Source of the DNA: Chloroflexota bacterium
GTDB lineage: Bacteria > Chloroflexota > Dehalococcoidia > Tepidiformales > Tepidiformaceae
DNA length: 64,000 nucleotides
NCBI GenBank assembly: GCA_016191435.1
Contig: JACPOQ010000035.1
Span: 248,001 to 312,000, forward strand
Reading direction: 5' to 3'
Positions 50,037 to 59,160 of this stretch are shown in pieces (position 1 is the first letter of the stretch; each line of letters starts with the position of its first letter). A model generated the notes under the pieces. The model searched no databases and was not told the origin of the DNA. It worked only from the letters and a program-made list of their open reading frames with translations. The position numbers and the translations under genes were made by a program.

Positions 50037-51218
50037 TTAGATCGCCTTCGATTCCCCAAGCCGTCCCAGCTCCTCCGCGTCCAGCCCGAGCAGCCCGCCG
50101 AAGATCTCTTCGTTGTGCTGGCCGAGGCGCGGCGAGCCTGCGCGCACCCGCCCCGGCGTGCCCGTAAGCCGCGGCACCACGCCTGGCTGCACCACCGCGC
50201 CCCACTCCTCGCTTTCGACCGTGATCACCTGCTCGCGGGCCTGGTAATGCGGGTCGTTGAGGATGTCGCTGGTGGCGAAGACCTTGCACGCGGGTACCCC
50301 GGCCCCATCGAACACGGCCTGGCATTCGGCAAGCGGCCGTTGCCGGATCCACTCCGCGAGGATGGCGTGGATAGCCTCGTGGTTGCGGGCGAGGTTCTTG
50401 CGCGGCGTAAACCGAGGGTCCTGCACGAGCTCAGGCTGCCCGATGGCCGCGCACAGCCGCACGAACGCCCGGGCCGTCGTGCAATTCACGACCAGGTAGT
50501 GCCCGTCGGCCGTCTCGAACTGCTCGGCCGGCACCACGCCGGGGAAGTAGTTGCCCGATCGCTCCCTGTTCACGCCGGACTTCGCATAGCCGCCCGCATG
50601 CGTGCCGCTCATGCGCCATACGGCTTCATACAGCGCCACATCCACGTCCTGGCCGCGGCCCGTGAGCGTCCGCGCGTGCAGTGCTGCCAGCGCTCCGAAG
50701 GCGGCGAACGTGCCCGCACCGTAATCGGCGACGAAGTACCCCGGGCGCACGGGCGCCCGGTCCGCATCGCCCGTCACGTAGGTGATGCCGGAGAACGCCA
50801 GCGCCACGCGATCGAAGGCGGCGCGCTCGCGGTAGGGGCCCGTCTGGCCATAGCCGCTGATCCGCACCGCGATCAGCCCCGGATTCGTCTCGCGCAGGCT
50901 GTCGGGAGCCAGCCCCCAGCCCTCGAGCGTCCCCGGCCGGAAGTTTTCCACGAGGATGTCGGATGCGTCGCAGAGCCGGCGAAAGAGCGCCTTGCCCTCC
51001 GGCAGGCGAAGGTCGATGGTCACAGATTTGACGCCGCGGTTGTCCTGCGAGAACGAAAGATTGTCGCGGTTGGGGTCGCCGATCCCGGGCTGCTCGACCT
51101 TGATCACCTCGGCACCGAACTCGGCGAGGAGGACCGATGCGTATGGCGCGGCGAGGATCTGGCCGGTGCTGACGACGCGGACGCCCGCCAGGGCGCCCGA
51201 AGGCGATGGTTCATTCAT
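50037..51218 (-). CDS. CaiB/BaiF-family CoA transferase
   Basis: A 393-residue family III CoA transferase, moving CoA between carboxylic acids. N-terminal VRVVSTGQILAAPYASVLLAEFGAEVIKVEQP; the catalytic Asp region includes IVENF-type block SDILVENFRPGTLEGWGLA; C-terminal half includes VVNCTTARAFVRLC and GVPACKVFATSDIL. Standard length. Acids acted on are unknown; an acyl-CoA dehydrogenase and hydratase elsewhere in the window could serve related catabolism. Confidence 0.92.
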   Translation of the reverse strand: MNEPSPSGALAGVRVVSTGQILAAPYASVLLAEFGAEVIKVEQPGIGDPNRDNLSFSQDNRGVKSVTIDLRLPEGKALFRRLCDASDILVENFRPGTLEGWGLAPDSLRETNPGLIAVRISGYGQTGPYRERAAFDRVALAFSGITYVTGDADRAPVRPGYFVADYGAGTFAAFGALAALHARTLTGRGQDVDVALYEAVWRMSGTHAGGYAKSGVNRERSGNYFPGVVPAEQFETADGHYLVVNCTTARAFVRLCAAIGQPELVQDPRFTPRKNLARNHEAIHAILAEWIRQRPLAECQAVFDGAGVPACKVFATSDILNDPHYQAREQVITVESEEWGAVVQPGVVPRLTGTPGRVRAGSPRLGQHNEEIFGGLLGLDAEELGRLGESKAI

Positions 51219-51243
51219 GGTGAGCGGCGATAATACGTCGCCG

Positions 51244-51585
51244 ATGCCTCAGCGCCCAACCGGCCCCGCCCCTGAGACCTTCTACGACCGTGCCTACGAT
51301 CTCATCCGGCAGATCCCGCGGGGCAAGGTGATGACCTACGGCCACGTTGCGCTCACGCTCGGCGCACCTTCAGCCGCGCGCGCCGTGGGCTACGCGCTCT
51401 CCGTGCTTCCGCCCGGCACCGCCGACGTCCCGTGGTGGCGCGTCATCAACGCCCGCGGCGAGATCAGCCTGAAGAACCGCGGCGCCGCCGCCGACCTCCA
51501 GCGCCAGCTCCTCGAACGCGAGGGCGTCGTGTTCGATGTGGCGGGCAAGACGGACCTGTGGACGTACCGGTGGTGGCCGGAATAG
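51244..51585 (+). CDS. Alkyltransferase-like protein (ATL)
   Basis: A 113-residue protein of the MGMT C-terminal fold: FYDRAYDLIRQIPRGKVMTYGHVA, ALSVLPPGTADVPWWRVINARGEIS. The active-site Cys of alkylguanine transferases (PCHR) is replaced by Trp, giving PWWR instead of the PWHR usual for ATL. Such proteins bind O6-alkylguanine without removing it and hand the lesion to nucleotide excision repair. Divergent from the CoA transferase gene. Confidence 0.9.
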   Translation: MPQRPTGPAPETFYDRAYDLIRQIPRGKVMTYGHVALTLGAPSAARAVGYALSVLPPGTADVPWWRVINARGEISLKNRGAAADLQRQLLEREGVVFDVAGKTDLWTYRWWPE

Positions 51586-51671
51586 GGCGTTGGCCCTCTC
51601 CCCAGTAGCCAACGCCCCCGCCCCGCGCTACGATGCCGAAACTCGAATTCAGTTCGGGTTTCGGAGGGACC

Positions 51672-52898
51672 ATGACAGCACCAGCCGGTGAGCCCACGCC
51701 CCAGCACCCCGAGGCGGGCGTGTTTGCCACGAGCTTCATTACCAACCCGTACCCGGTCCTCCAGCACCTCCGCGAGGCGACGCGCGCCCACTACGAGCAA
51801 CTGACTGGCCGCTGGATCCTGACGCGGCAGGCCGATGTCGCGCCGGTGCTCGCGGACCGCAGCCATTCGCGCGACCCGCGGAATGCCGCCGAAGGCACCA
51901 TGATGCGCCAGATGTCCGCTGCAAATGAGTCGCGCCCGGCGAGCATGCTCTTCCTCGATCCGCCCGACCACACGCGCCTGCGCGGGCTCGTGAACAAGGC
52001 GTTCACGCCCCGCGCCGTCGAGCGCATGCGCCCGCGTACCCGGCAGATTGCGGACGAGCTGCTGGATGCGATCGGGGATCGCCCCGCGTTCGACATCATC
52101 GCCGACTACGCCGCGCCGCTGCCGACCACCGTCATCGCCGAGATGCTCGGCGTCGATTCGCACGACCGCGCGCAGTTCAAGGCCTGGTCCGACCTCGTGG
52201 TGGCGGGGTTCAACCCGTTTCTTTCGGCCGAGGAGCAGCGCCTGCGCGACGAAGCCGGGGAGGCGTTGCGGTCCTACTTCGCCCGCGAAATCGCCGCCCG
52301 GCGCGGCGCGCCCCGCGAGGACCTGCTGGCGAACCTCATCCACGCCGAGGAGGAGGGCGACCGCCTGACCGAGGAGGAGATGATCACCACCTGCGTGCTC
52401 CTGCTCGTCGCGGGCAACGTCACCACCACCGACCTCATCGGTAACGGCGTGATGGCGCTGCTCCAGAACCCGGACCAGCTGTGCCTGCTGCGCGATGACC
52501 CGTCGCTGATCGTCAACGCCGTCGAGGAGATGCTGCGGTTCGACAGCCCTGTGACGATGACCGGTCGCATCCTTATGGAGGACGCCGAGATCGCCGGCTG
52601 CCCGATGCACAAGGGACAGTCGGTGACGCCGTCGCTGGCCTCGGCGAACCACGACCCGGCCGTCCACCCGGACCCTGAGCGGTTTGACATCACTCGCAGC
52701 CACATCGAGCACCACTCATTTGGGGGCGGTGCGCACTACTGCCTCGGCGCGCCGCTCGCGCGGATGGAGGCGCAGGTCGCGGTCAATGCGCTCCTCGCGC
52801 GCTTCCCCGGCATCGCGCTCGGCGGCGGCGAGCCGGTCCACCGCCTGCTGCCGGGCTTTCGCGGCTTCACGACGATCCCTGTGGTCACCCGCAGGTGA
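51672..52898 (+). CDS. Cytochrome P450
   Basis: A 408-residue bacterial class I P450. Haem-thiolate motif FGGGAHYCLGAPLARME, ExxR motif VNAVEEMLRFDSPV, meander DPAVHPDPERFDITR. The oxygen-binding I-helix reads LLVAGNVTTTDLIG: the acidic residue of the usual AGxE/DT is Val here. GGAGG before the ATG supports the chosen start. No ferredoxin or reductase is adjacent. Confidence 0.95.
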   Translation: MTAPAGEPTPQHPEAGVFATSFITNPYPVLQHLREATRAHYEQLTGRWILTRQADVAPVLADRSHSRDPRNAAEGTMMRQMSAANESRPASMLFLDPPDHTRLRGLVNKAFTPRAVERMRPRTRQIADELLDAIGDRPAFDIIADYAAPLPTTVIAEMLGVDSHDRAQFKAWSDLVVAGFNPFLSAEEQRLRDEAGEALRSYFAREIAARRGAPREDLLANLIHAEEEGDRLTEEEMITTCVLLLVAGNVTTTDLIGNGVMALLQNPDQLCLLRDDPSLIVNAVEEMLRFDSPVTMTGRILMEDAEIAGCPMHKGQSVTPSLASANHDPAVHPDPERFDITRSHIEHHSFGGGAHYCLGAPLARMEAQVAVNALLARFPGIALGGGEPVHRLLPGFRGFTTIPVVTRR

Positions 52899-52904
52899 CC
52901 CACT

Positions 52905-53396
52905 TCAGTCGCCCACGACGAACGGTTCGGCCGGCACATCGCCGCCGATGAGCGCTTCCACGAGGTCGGCCAGGTTCGCCGGGATGAAGCGCTCGGCGCT
53001 CGCCCGCAGCTCGGCGATGGACCACCAGCGGTGCTCCGTGAGCGCGAGCTTCTCGTACTCCTCGAAGTTATCGCGGGTGACCAGCGCGTCCGTCACGCGC
53101 GCCAGGAAGTAGCGCTCCTGCTGCTCGACCGCTCGCCCCCTCCAGCGAAACAGGTACTTCCGCGTCCAGACCCACGGCCCCAGCGGCACGCCACTGATGC
53201 CCGTCTCCTCCCAGAGTTCGCGCAGGGCGCCGTCTTCGTGCGACTCGCCCGGGTTCACCCCGCCGCCGGGCGTGATCCACCACACCCGCTCGCGCCGATC
53301 ATCCCTCGGCGCCGGCAACACCCACCGGAGCAGGAGGACGCGGTCGTATTCATCGAGCAGCACGACACGTGCCGCCGGTCGCGCCGTCACGTCCAC
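52905..53396 (-). CDS. Nudix hydrolase
   Basis: A 163-residue single-domain Nudix protein. The Nudix box reads GGGVNPGESHEDGALRELWEE and ends TGI, with the catalytic ELWEE; the strand before it, RVWWITPGG, is typical of ADP-ribose/nucleoside-diphosphate-type members. Among several possible starts the GTG at 53396 is used; a short in-frame TTG or a GTG at 53390 are also possible. Substrate unknown. Stands at the 3' side of a PIG-L gene on the same strand. Confidence 0.85.
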   Translation of the reverse strand: MDVTARPAARVVLLDEYDRVLLLRWVLPAPRDDRRERVWWITPGGGVNPGESHEDGALRELWEETGISGVPLGPWVWTRKYLFRWRGRAVEQQERYFLARVTDALVTRDNFEEYEKLALTEHRWWSIAELRASAERFIPANLADLVEALIGGDVPAEPFVVGD

Positions 53397-53445
53397 TGCG
53401 GCAGCCCGCCCGGCCAACGCCCGATGCCCAACAGCCGACGCCTCC

Positions 53446-54147
53446 TCAAAATTGCAGCTCGATGCGGCGGAAGCGCTCGAGGTAGCGCCCATCGTCCGCT
53501 TTCCACCGTTCGCGGGCGAAATCGGCGAAGTCCTCGCGGTTGCCGAACTGGGTGGCGTGGGCGCTGAGCGCGTGGATCTTCTGGTCCACCAGCGGCCCGA
53601 TATCGATGTCGTGGTTCGGCTGGTTGGTGCTCCAGAGGAGCACTTCGCGGACTTTGTGCGGTTCCAGCCCTTCGGCCAGGTGCTCCGGGAAGTTGAGGTG
53701 GTCGCGGGCAGTCGGGTAGACGGCGTCCAGTGCCGCGGTGCCCGTCGCCCGGTGGTCGGGGTGGTTGATGAAGCTGTCCCGAATGATGATGTCGGTCGGG
53801 TCATGGGTGAGCACTGTGTGCGGGCGGAGCATGCGGATGTGGCGCACGACCTGCTCCAGCAGCCGCCGGTCATAGGACAGCTCCCCGTCCTCGTTGTCGA
53901 GAAAGAAGACGTCGCGGGCGCCCATGCGCCGGCACGCCTCGCGCTGTTCGGCCTGGCGTAGCGCGATCAGGCGCTCGCGCCCCATGCTCCGGTCCTCCGT
54001 GCCCTTGGCGCCGTTCGTGCAGACGAGGAAGTAGACGGTCCAGCCCTGCGCGGCCTGCATTGCCGTGTACCCCGCAGCCCCGAAATCGCCATCATCGGGA
54101 TGCGCCGCGATCACAAGCGCGACCCGGTCATCCTGCTCCTGCGTCAC
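53446..54147 (-). CDS. PIG-L-family deacetylase
   Basis: A 233-residue zinc deacetylase distinct from that at 35.5 kb. Metal motif VIAAHPDDGDFGAAGY (HPDD with GD in place of DE at the fourth and fifth positions) and SFINHPDHRATGTAAL. The GTG at 54147 is preferred because GGAGG is four bases before it; the ATG at 54168 is in frame and possible. It may deacetylate a GlcNAc-linked molecule; target unknown. Confidence 0.88.
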   Translation of the reverse strand: MTQEQDDRVALVIAAHPDDGDFGAAGYTAMQAAQGWTVYFLVCTNGAKGTEDRSMGRERLIALRQAEQREACRRMGARDVFFLDNEDGELSYDRRLLEQVVRHIRMLRPHTVLTHDPTDIIIRDSFINHPDHRATGTAALDAVYPTARDHLNFPEHLAEGLEPHKVREVLLWSTNQPNHDIDIGPLVDQKIHALSAHATQFGNREDFADFARERWKADDGRYLERFRRIELQF

Positions 54148-54275
54148 GAACCCTCCGCGAGCCGGCATTCCCGGCGCCGCCCCCTATCGTGTGGCTCACG
54201 GCCGAGGCGGGCAACTCATCGCGCCCCACCCCACGGCGCCACGAGATCAGAACATCCGTGTGTTCCGAACAAGGT

Positions 54276-54324
54276 TTGACGATAATCGAACGGTATTGCT
54301 AAAGTGACGGCGAACATGCGTTCG
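54276..54324 (+). promoter_or_regulatory. lexA promoter with SOS box
   Basis: TTGACG (54276-54281), 18 bases, TAAAGT (54300-54305), and a perfect Gram-positive SOS box CGAACATGCGTTCG (54311-54324) at the start of the transcript, ending at the GGAGGGG ribosome binding site. A weaker CGAACAAGGTTTG-like site is at about 54266-54278. Confidence 0.9.
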
Positions 54325-54338
54325 GAGGGGCCTCGGAG

Positions 54339-54980
54339 ATGAACAAGGATGTGTCGGGCAAGCAGGCCCAGATCCTCGAATTCCTGCGCGAATTCATCGA
54401 AGAGAAGGATTACCCGCCAAGCATCCGCGACATCCAGGAAGGCTGCGCCATCAGCAGCACCTCGGTCGTCGATTACAACCTCCGCAAGCTCGAAGACAAG
54501 GGCCTCATCCGGCGGGACCGCGAAGTCTCCCGCGGCATCGAAATCCTCGGCGCCCACGGCCGCCGCCCGCGCATCGTTGAAGTGCCGATGCTCGGCACCA
54601 TCGCCGCCGGCCAGCCCATCCCCGTCCCCACCAGCGACCGCTTCGGCAACGACAGCGACGAGACAGTCGCCGTGACCGAGGACATGGTCCGTGGCAAGTC
54701 AAACGTCTTCGCCCTGCGCGTCAAGGGCACCTCGATGATCGAAGACCTGATCGATGACGGGGACATCGTCTTCCTCGAACCCGCGGCCAGCGCGACCAAC
54801 GGAGACCGCGTCGCCGTCTGGCTCAAGGATCGCGGCGAAGTGACGCTCAAGCGCTACTACCACGAAGGCACCCGCGTGCGGCTTCAGCCGGCCAACAGTA
54901 CGATGGAGCCTATCTACACCGCGCCCGAAAACGTCGAGATCCAGGGCAAGTTCATTTCCTCGCTCCGGCCCAGCGAGTAG
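54339..54980 (+). CDS. lexA: LexA repressor
   Basis: A 213-residue SOS repressor. N-terminal winged helix (KQAQILEFLREFIEEKDYPPSIRDI), cleavage site Ala-Gly in GTIAAGQPIPVP, catalytic Ser in GTSMIEDLIDDGD and Lys in VAVWLKDRGEVTLKRYY. RecA-stimulated self-cleavage relieves the SOS box above. The overlapping SOS box shows autoregulation. Unlike E. coli LexA the N-terminal domain follows the Gram-positive type. Confidence 0.96.
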   Translation: MNKDVSGKQAQILEFLREFIEEKDYPPSIRDIQEGCAISSTSVVDYNLRKLEDKGLIRRDREVSRGIEILGAHGRRPRIVEVPMLGTIAAGQPIPVPTSDRFGNDSDETVAVTEDMVRGKSNVFALRVKGTSMIEDLIDDGDIVFLEPAASATNGDRVAVWLKDRGEVTLKRYYHEGTRVRLQPANSTMEPIYTAPENVEIQGKFISSLRPSE

Positions 54981-55013
54981 CCCGGCGCGACGCCCCAGGC
55001 GCCCCGAGGGAGC

Positions 55014-55994
55014 ATGAGCGACGCAATCGTCAGCGTCCGGGATCTCTCGGTGCGCTACAAGACCCGCGAAGCATCAGTCCACGCCGTTGACCACGTCTCC
55101 TTCGACCTGGAGCGCGGAAAAGTGCTCGCGCTTGTCGGCGAATCGGGCGCCGGGAAAACCACGGTCGGGATGTCGCTCCTCCGCCTGCTGCCGCCGGAGG
55201 CGGCGATCCTCTCGGGCAGCGTGACCTTCGACGGCGATGACCTCGTCTCGCTCGACGACAAGAAGCTGCGTTCCGTGCGCGGGCGCCGCATTGCGATGAT
55301 CTTCCAGGACCCGGTGTCCGGGCTGAACCCCGTCATCAACGTCGGCGATCAGGTCGCCGAAACCCTCGTGAGCCACCTCGGCATCAACAAGAAGGAAGCG
55401 AAGCGCCGCGCCGTGACGGTGCTGCACGACGTCGGCCTCTCCGACCCGGAGCGCATCGCGAAGTCCTACCCGTTCCAACTCTCTGGCGGCATGTGCCAGC
55501 GCGTGATGATTGGCATCGCGACGGCGCTCGGCCCGGAAGTGATCGTCGCCGATGAGCCAACCAGCGCGCTCGATGTGACGATCCAGGCCCAGATCCTCTA
55601 CCAGCTCGACCAGCTGCGGCACTCACGCGGCACGGCGATCCTGCTCATCACGCACGACTTCGGCGTCGTGGCTCAGATCGCCGACGAGGTGGCCGTGATG
55701 TACGCGGGGCGCGTCATCGAGACCGGCGCCTCCGCCGAGATGCTCACGCGGCCCTTGCACCCCTATAGCCACGCCCTGCTCGGGACCCTCCCGCGGCTGG
55801 ACCGTGACAACGGCCCCCTGCGCGCGATCCCGGGGACCCCGCCGGAGATGACCGCGCCACCCGAACGCTGCCCATTCATCCCGCGCTGCGGGAAGGCATT
55901 GAACGTCTGCCGCGCGGAGCCTGCGCCGGACCTGCGCCAGCCAGAACGCGCCAACCATCGCGTCGCCTGCTACAACCCCATCTGGCAAGGGTAG
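55014..55994 (+). CDS. OppD/DppD-type ABC transporter ATPase, orphan
   Basis: A 326-residue ATPase of the oligopeptide/dipeptide/nickel family. Walker [10 protein letters not shown], signature [13 protein letters not shown], Walker [15 protein letters not shown], and the C-terminal OppD tail with the cysteine cluster [14 protein letters not shown] that can hold an iron-sulfur cluster. No OppF partner, permease or binding protein is nearby, so it works with components elsewhere. It starts 33 bases after lexA and may be co-transcribed with it. Confidence 0.92.
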   Translation: MSDAIVSVRDLSVRYKTREASVHAVDHVSFDLERGKVLALVGESGAGKTTVGMSLLRLLPPEAAILSGSVTFDGDDLVSLDDKKLRSVRGRRIAMIFQDPVSGLNPVINVGDQVAETLVSHLGINKKEAKRRAVTVLHDVGLSDPERIAKSYPFQLSGGMCQRVMIGIATALGPEVIVADEPTSALDVTIQAQILYQLDQLRHSRGTAILLITHDFGVVAQIADEVAVMYAGRVIETGASAEMLTRPLHPYSHALLGTLPRLDRDNGPLRAIPGTPPEMTAPPERCPFIPRCGKALNVCRAEPAPDLRQPERANHRVACYNPIWQG

Positions 55995-56026
55995 AAATTC
56001 ACGATTTTCGATTCATGATTGGGCGC
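55995..56026. repeat. Heptamer-like repeat (ATTCACG/ATTTTCG/ATTCATG/ATTGGGC)
   Basis: A tandem set of degenerate heptamers at 55998-56025 directly after the OppD-type gene stop, of the same type as the arrays at 9.3 kb. The gap 55995-56137 contains nothing else recognisable. Confidence 0.65.
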
Positions 56027-56137
56027 GCCATCGGTGCGGCTCGGGCAGCGGATCACTTGCGGCGGCGCAGGGCGCCCAACATGAATCGTTCATGCGGGCG
56101 AAACATAGTGTTAAAGCGCCCGGGTAATGATTACGTC

Positions 56138-56308
56138 ATGGAACAACAACATGCTGGCTGCGACCACCATTGGCGCTACTTCGTGCACATCGAAAGCCGG
56201 GCCGTCCGAGTGAAGGAATGCGAGCTCTGCGGCCGCCGGTCGGCGATCCCGACGCAGCTGGCGCCGCTCCCGCGCCCTGTGCGCCGCGACGAGCGCGCCA
56301 CCGCCTGA
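56138..56308 (+). CDS. 56-residue CxxC protein
   Basis: A small protein CDHHWRYFVHIESRAVRVKE-type with CELCG following; the HHW...CxxCG layout is like the 61-residue protein at 49663, so the two are probably paralogues. An ATG start at 56138 without a strong ribosome binding site. Confidence 0.6.
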   Translation: MEQQHAGCDHHWRYFVHIESRAVRVKECELCGRRSAIPTQLAPLPRPVRRDERATA

Positions 56309-56442
56309 ATCCGGGCCGCGCCCGTCAGAGCCGCGTACGGCAGCCGGAGAATTCTAACCGGCCGCCCAAAAGCCTGAAGCGTGGCCGGCAACGCTGGCGT
56401 CAATCTTCGAAGTGCGTGCTTTCCGGCCAACGCCCAACGGCC

Positions 56443-57765
56443 TCACAGGATTGGCAGATATTCCTTCAGCTCGAAATCGCTCACGTGGCGGCGGTAGCGC
56501 TCCCATTCGATGCGCTTGTTCGCGATCAGGCTTTCGAACGTGTGGTCGCCGAGCGCCTCGCGCAAGAATGGCGACTGCTCCGCCGCCTCGATCGCCGCGA
56601 TCAGGCTGCCTGGCAGCATCTCGATGCCGCGGGCTTCGCGGTCCTTCGGCGCCATTTCGAAGACGTTCTCCTCCACGGGCGCCGGCAGCGGGATCTCCTT
56701 CGCGATACCCTCCAGGCCCGCCGCGAGCATCACCGCAAAGGCGAGGTACGGGTTGCAGGCGGGGTCCGGGGACCGATACTCGATGCGCGTGTGCGTCTCT
56801 TTCCCCGGCTTGTATTCGGGAATGCGGATCAGGTCGCTGCGGTTTCGCCGCGCCCAGCTCATGTACACCGGCGCTTCGAAGCCGGGCAGCAGGCGCTTGT
56901 AGCTGTTCACCCACTGGTTCGTCACGAGCGTCAGCGCCCGCGAATGGTGCAGCAGCCCCGCGATGTAGCTCTTGCCAATGGCGCTCAGGTGGTACGGGTC
57001 TTCGGCATCGAAGAAGGCGTTCCGCTCGCCCTTGAACAGCGACTGGTGCACGTGCATGCCGCTGCCGTTCTGGTTCTCAACCGGCTTGGGCATGAACGAC
57101 GCGAACACTCCGTTCGCGAGCGCAATCTCCTTCACGACGAGGCGATACGTCATCGCGTTATCGGCCATGGTCAGGGCGTCGGTGTAGCGCAACGCTATCT
57201 CGTGCTGGCTGGGCGCCACCTCGTGGTGGCTGTACTCGACTTCGATGCCCATGGCTTCCAGCGTCAGCACCGTCTCGCGGCGCAGGTCGCTGGCGGCGTC
57301 CGCGGTCTGGTCGAAGTAGCCGCCGAGGTCGAGCGGCTCCGTGCCCTTCGAATCCCTGAAGTAGAAGTACTCAAGCTCAGGGCTGACATAAAACGTATAG
57401 CCGAGGTCCGCCGCGCGCTTGAGCTGGCGCCGGAGGACATAGCGCGGGTCGCCTTCGAACGGGCGGCCGTCGGGCATGTAGATATCGCAGAACATGCGTG
57501 CGACGCCCGGCTCCTTCGGGCGCCAGGGGACCAGCTGGAAGGTCGTCGGGTCCGGCCTGGCAATCATGTCCGATTCATCGATGCGGGCGAAACCCTCGAT
57601 GCTCGATCCATCGAAGCCCATGCCCTCATCGAGCGCCTTTTCCAGCTCCTCGACCGTGATCGCGAAGCTCTTGAGCGCTCCCACGATATCGGTGAACCAG
57701 AGGCGGACGAACTTCACATCGTTTTCGCGGCAAGCCGATACAACATAGGAGACAGATTCAGACAT
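56443..57765 (-). CDS. glnA: Glutamine synthetase, type I
   Basis: A 440-residue ammonia-assimilating enzyme. VKFVRLWFTDIVG, GFDGSSIEGFARIDESDM, metal residues in VSPELEYFYF, VEYSHHEVAPSQHEI, NGSGMHVHQS, and RIEYRSPDPACNPYLAFA. The size matches GlnA; the classical adenylylation tyrosine loop of the beta subtype is not obvious. Start at MSESVSY, three bases after GTC; a longer in-frame Met at 57804 lacks support. Confidence 0.95.
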   Translation of the reverse strand: MSESVSYVVSACRENDVKFVRLWFTDIVGALKSFAITVEELEKALDEGMGFDGSSIEGFARIDESDMIARPDPTTFQLVPWRPKEPGVARMFCDIYMPDGRPFEGDPRYVLRRQLKRAADLGYTFYVSPELEYFYFRDSKGTEPLDLGGYFDQTADAASDLRRETVLTLEAMGIEVEYSHHEVAPSQHEIALRYTDALTMADNAMTYRLVVKEIALANGVFASFMPKPVENQNGSGMHVHQSLFKGERNAFFDAEDPYHLSAIGKSYIAGLLHHSRALTLVTNQWVNSYKRLLPGFEAPVYMSWARRNRSDLIRIPEYKPGKETHTRIEYRSPDPACNPYLAFAVMLAAGLEGIAKEIPLPAPVEENVFEMAPKDREARGIEMLPGSLIAAIEAAEQSPFLREALGDHTFESLIANKRIEWERYRRHVSDFELKEYLPIL

Positions 57766-57813
57766 CGGCACTACTCCGGGGCGAACGGCGAACCCTCGCC
57801 CCATGATACCGCG

Positions 57814-59160
57814 TCATTGTTTCCGCGAAGTTGCGCGGCGGCCTTCATGGCGCCCCGCAAGGACCGTTCCGAAAAGGTCGTAATCCGCCGCCTCTTCGAT
57901 GCGCACCAGCACGCGCTCCCCCGGGTTCGCGGCGCCGCGCGCGAACACCAGGCCATCGACCTCGGGGGCCTCGCGGTAGGTGCGGCCGGCGACCACCGGG
58001 CCGCCGTCTTCGTCCTCACCGGCGCCCTCGACGAGCATCGGCAGCGTCCGCCCAACGAATCGCTTCGCCTGCTTCGCCGCGAGCCTCTGCTGCTGCTGCA
58101 TGAAGCGGCCGCGGCGCTCGTGTTTTGTCTCGTCCGGCACCTGGCCGGCCATCTCGAACGCGCCCGTCCACTGCTGGAGCGAATACGTGAAGCAGCCGGC
58201 GTGGTCGAAGCGGATCTCGCGGGCGAACGCGAGCAATTCCTCGAACTCGGCCTCGGTTTCCCCGGGGAAGCCCGCGATGAACGACGTGCGCAGCACGATG
58301 CCGGGCATGGCGGCGCGCAGTTCCGCGACGAAGCGATGCACCTTATCGATGTTGTGGGGGCGCTTCATGCGCTGGAGCACGCCCTCCGAGCCGTGCTGGA
58401 GCGGCACATCCAGGTAGTGGAGCACGTTCGGCGTGCCGGCCATCGCCTCGATGAGCTCCGCGGTGACGCGGCTGGGGTAGGCGTACATCAGCCGTAGCCA
58501 AACTTCTGGTCCGACGGCGCCGCTTAGCATCCGCAGGAGCCCCGGGAGGCCGCTCGCGACCGGCAGCCCGAGGTCCTCGCCGTAGGCCGTGGTATCCTGC
58601 GCCACCAGCACGAGCTCCTTCGCGCCCGCGGCCACCAGCCGCTGCGCCTCCTTCACCAGCATCCCGGCAGGCGCGGATCGCAGCCCGCCCTTGATCTTCG
58701 GGATGACGCAGAACGTGCAGGGCGCGTCGCACCCATCCGAAATCTTCAGATATGCGCTGGGTCCGGTGACTTTCGCCGTGCGGTCCGGGATGTCAAAGAC
58801 GGCGTCGACGTCCACGCTCAGCAGCTTCGCCACGTCCTGCCACTGGCCAACGCCGAAGACGTGGTCGACGGCGGGGACGTCGCTGCGCACCTGGCCGCCG
58901 TACAGCTGCGTCATACAGCCGGCGACGATCAGCGTCTGGCCCTCGCGCTTGTTCGCCCCGAGCGCCTGCACGGCCGCCATCGATTGCGCCTGGCTCTGCT
59001 CGATGAAGCCGCAGGTGTTGACGATGATCGCGTCGGCCTCCTCCGGCTGGAGCACCGGCACCAGCTCGCCGCCGGTGAGGATGCGCTCCAGGTGTTCGCT
59101 ATCGACGTCATTCTTGGGACAGCCCAGGGTCACGAGGTGATACGTGCGGGGGACGCTCAC
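57814..59160 (-). CDS. rimO: Ribosomal protein S12 methylthiotransferase
   Basis: A 448-residue radical-SAM MTTase that adds a methylthio group to the Asp of ribosomal S12. N-terminal UPF0004 domain with TLGCPKNDVDSE, NTCGFIEQSQ and AGCMTQ cysteines, radical-SAM motif CDAPCTFC, and C-terminal TRAM. The pattern LGCPKNDVDSE distinguishes RimO from MiaB. It overlaps the HTH-PASTA gene start by four bases (ATGA). Confidence 0.95.
   Translation of the reverse strand: MSVPRTYHLVTLGCPKNDVDSEHLERILTGGELVPVLQPEEADAIIVNTCGFIEQSQAQSMAAVQALGANKREGQTLIVAGCMTQLYGGQVRSDVPAVDHVFGVGQWQDVAKLLSVDVDAVFDIPDRTAKVTGPSAYLKISDGCDAPCTFCVIPKIKGGLRSAPAGMLVKEAQRLVAAGAKELVLVAQDTTAYGEDLGLPVASGLPGLLRMLSGAVGPEVWLRLMYAYPSRVTAELIEAMAGTPNVLHYLDVPLQHGSEGVLQRMKRPHNIDKVHRFVAELRAAMPGIVLRTSFIAGFPGETEAEFEELLAFAREIRFDHAGCFTYSLQQWTGAFEMAGQVPDETKHERRGRFMQQQQRLAAKQAKRFVGRTLPMLVEGAGEDEDGGPVVAGRTYREAPEVDGLVFARGAANPGERVLVRIEEAADYDLFGTVLAGRHEGRRATSRKQ

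Noticed and set aside
50115-51233. 372-codon plus-strand frame opposite the CoA transferase
   Set aside because: No motif; the minus-strand product is a complete family III CoA transferase.
56170-58497. 775-codon plus-strand frame opposite glnA and rimO
   Set aside because: It crosses two well-defined genes on the other strand and shows no motif; a codon-bias shadow.
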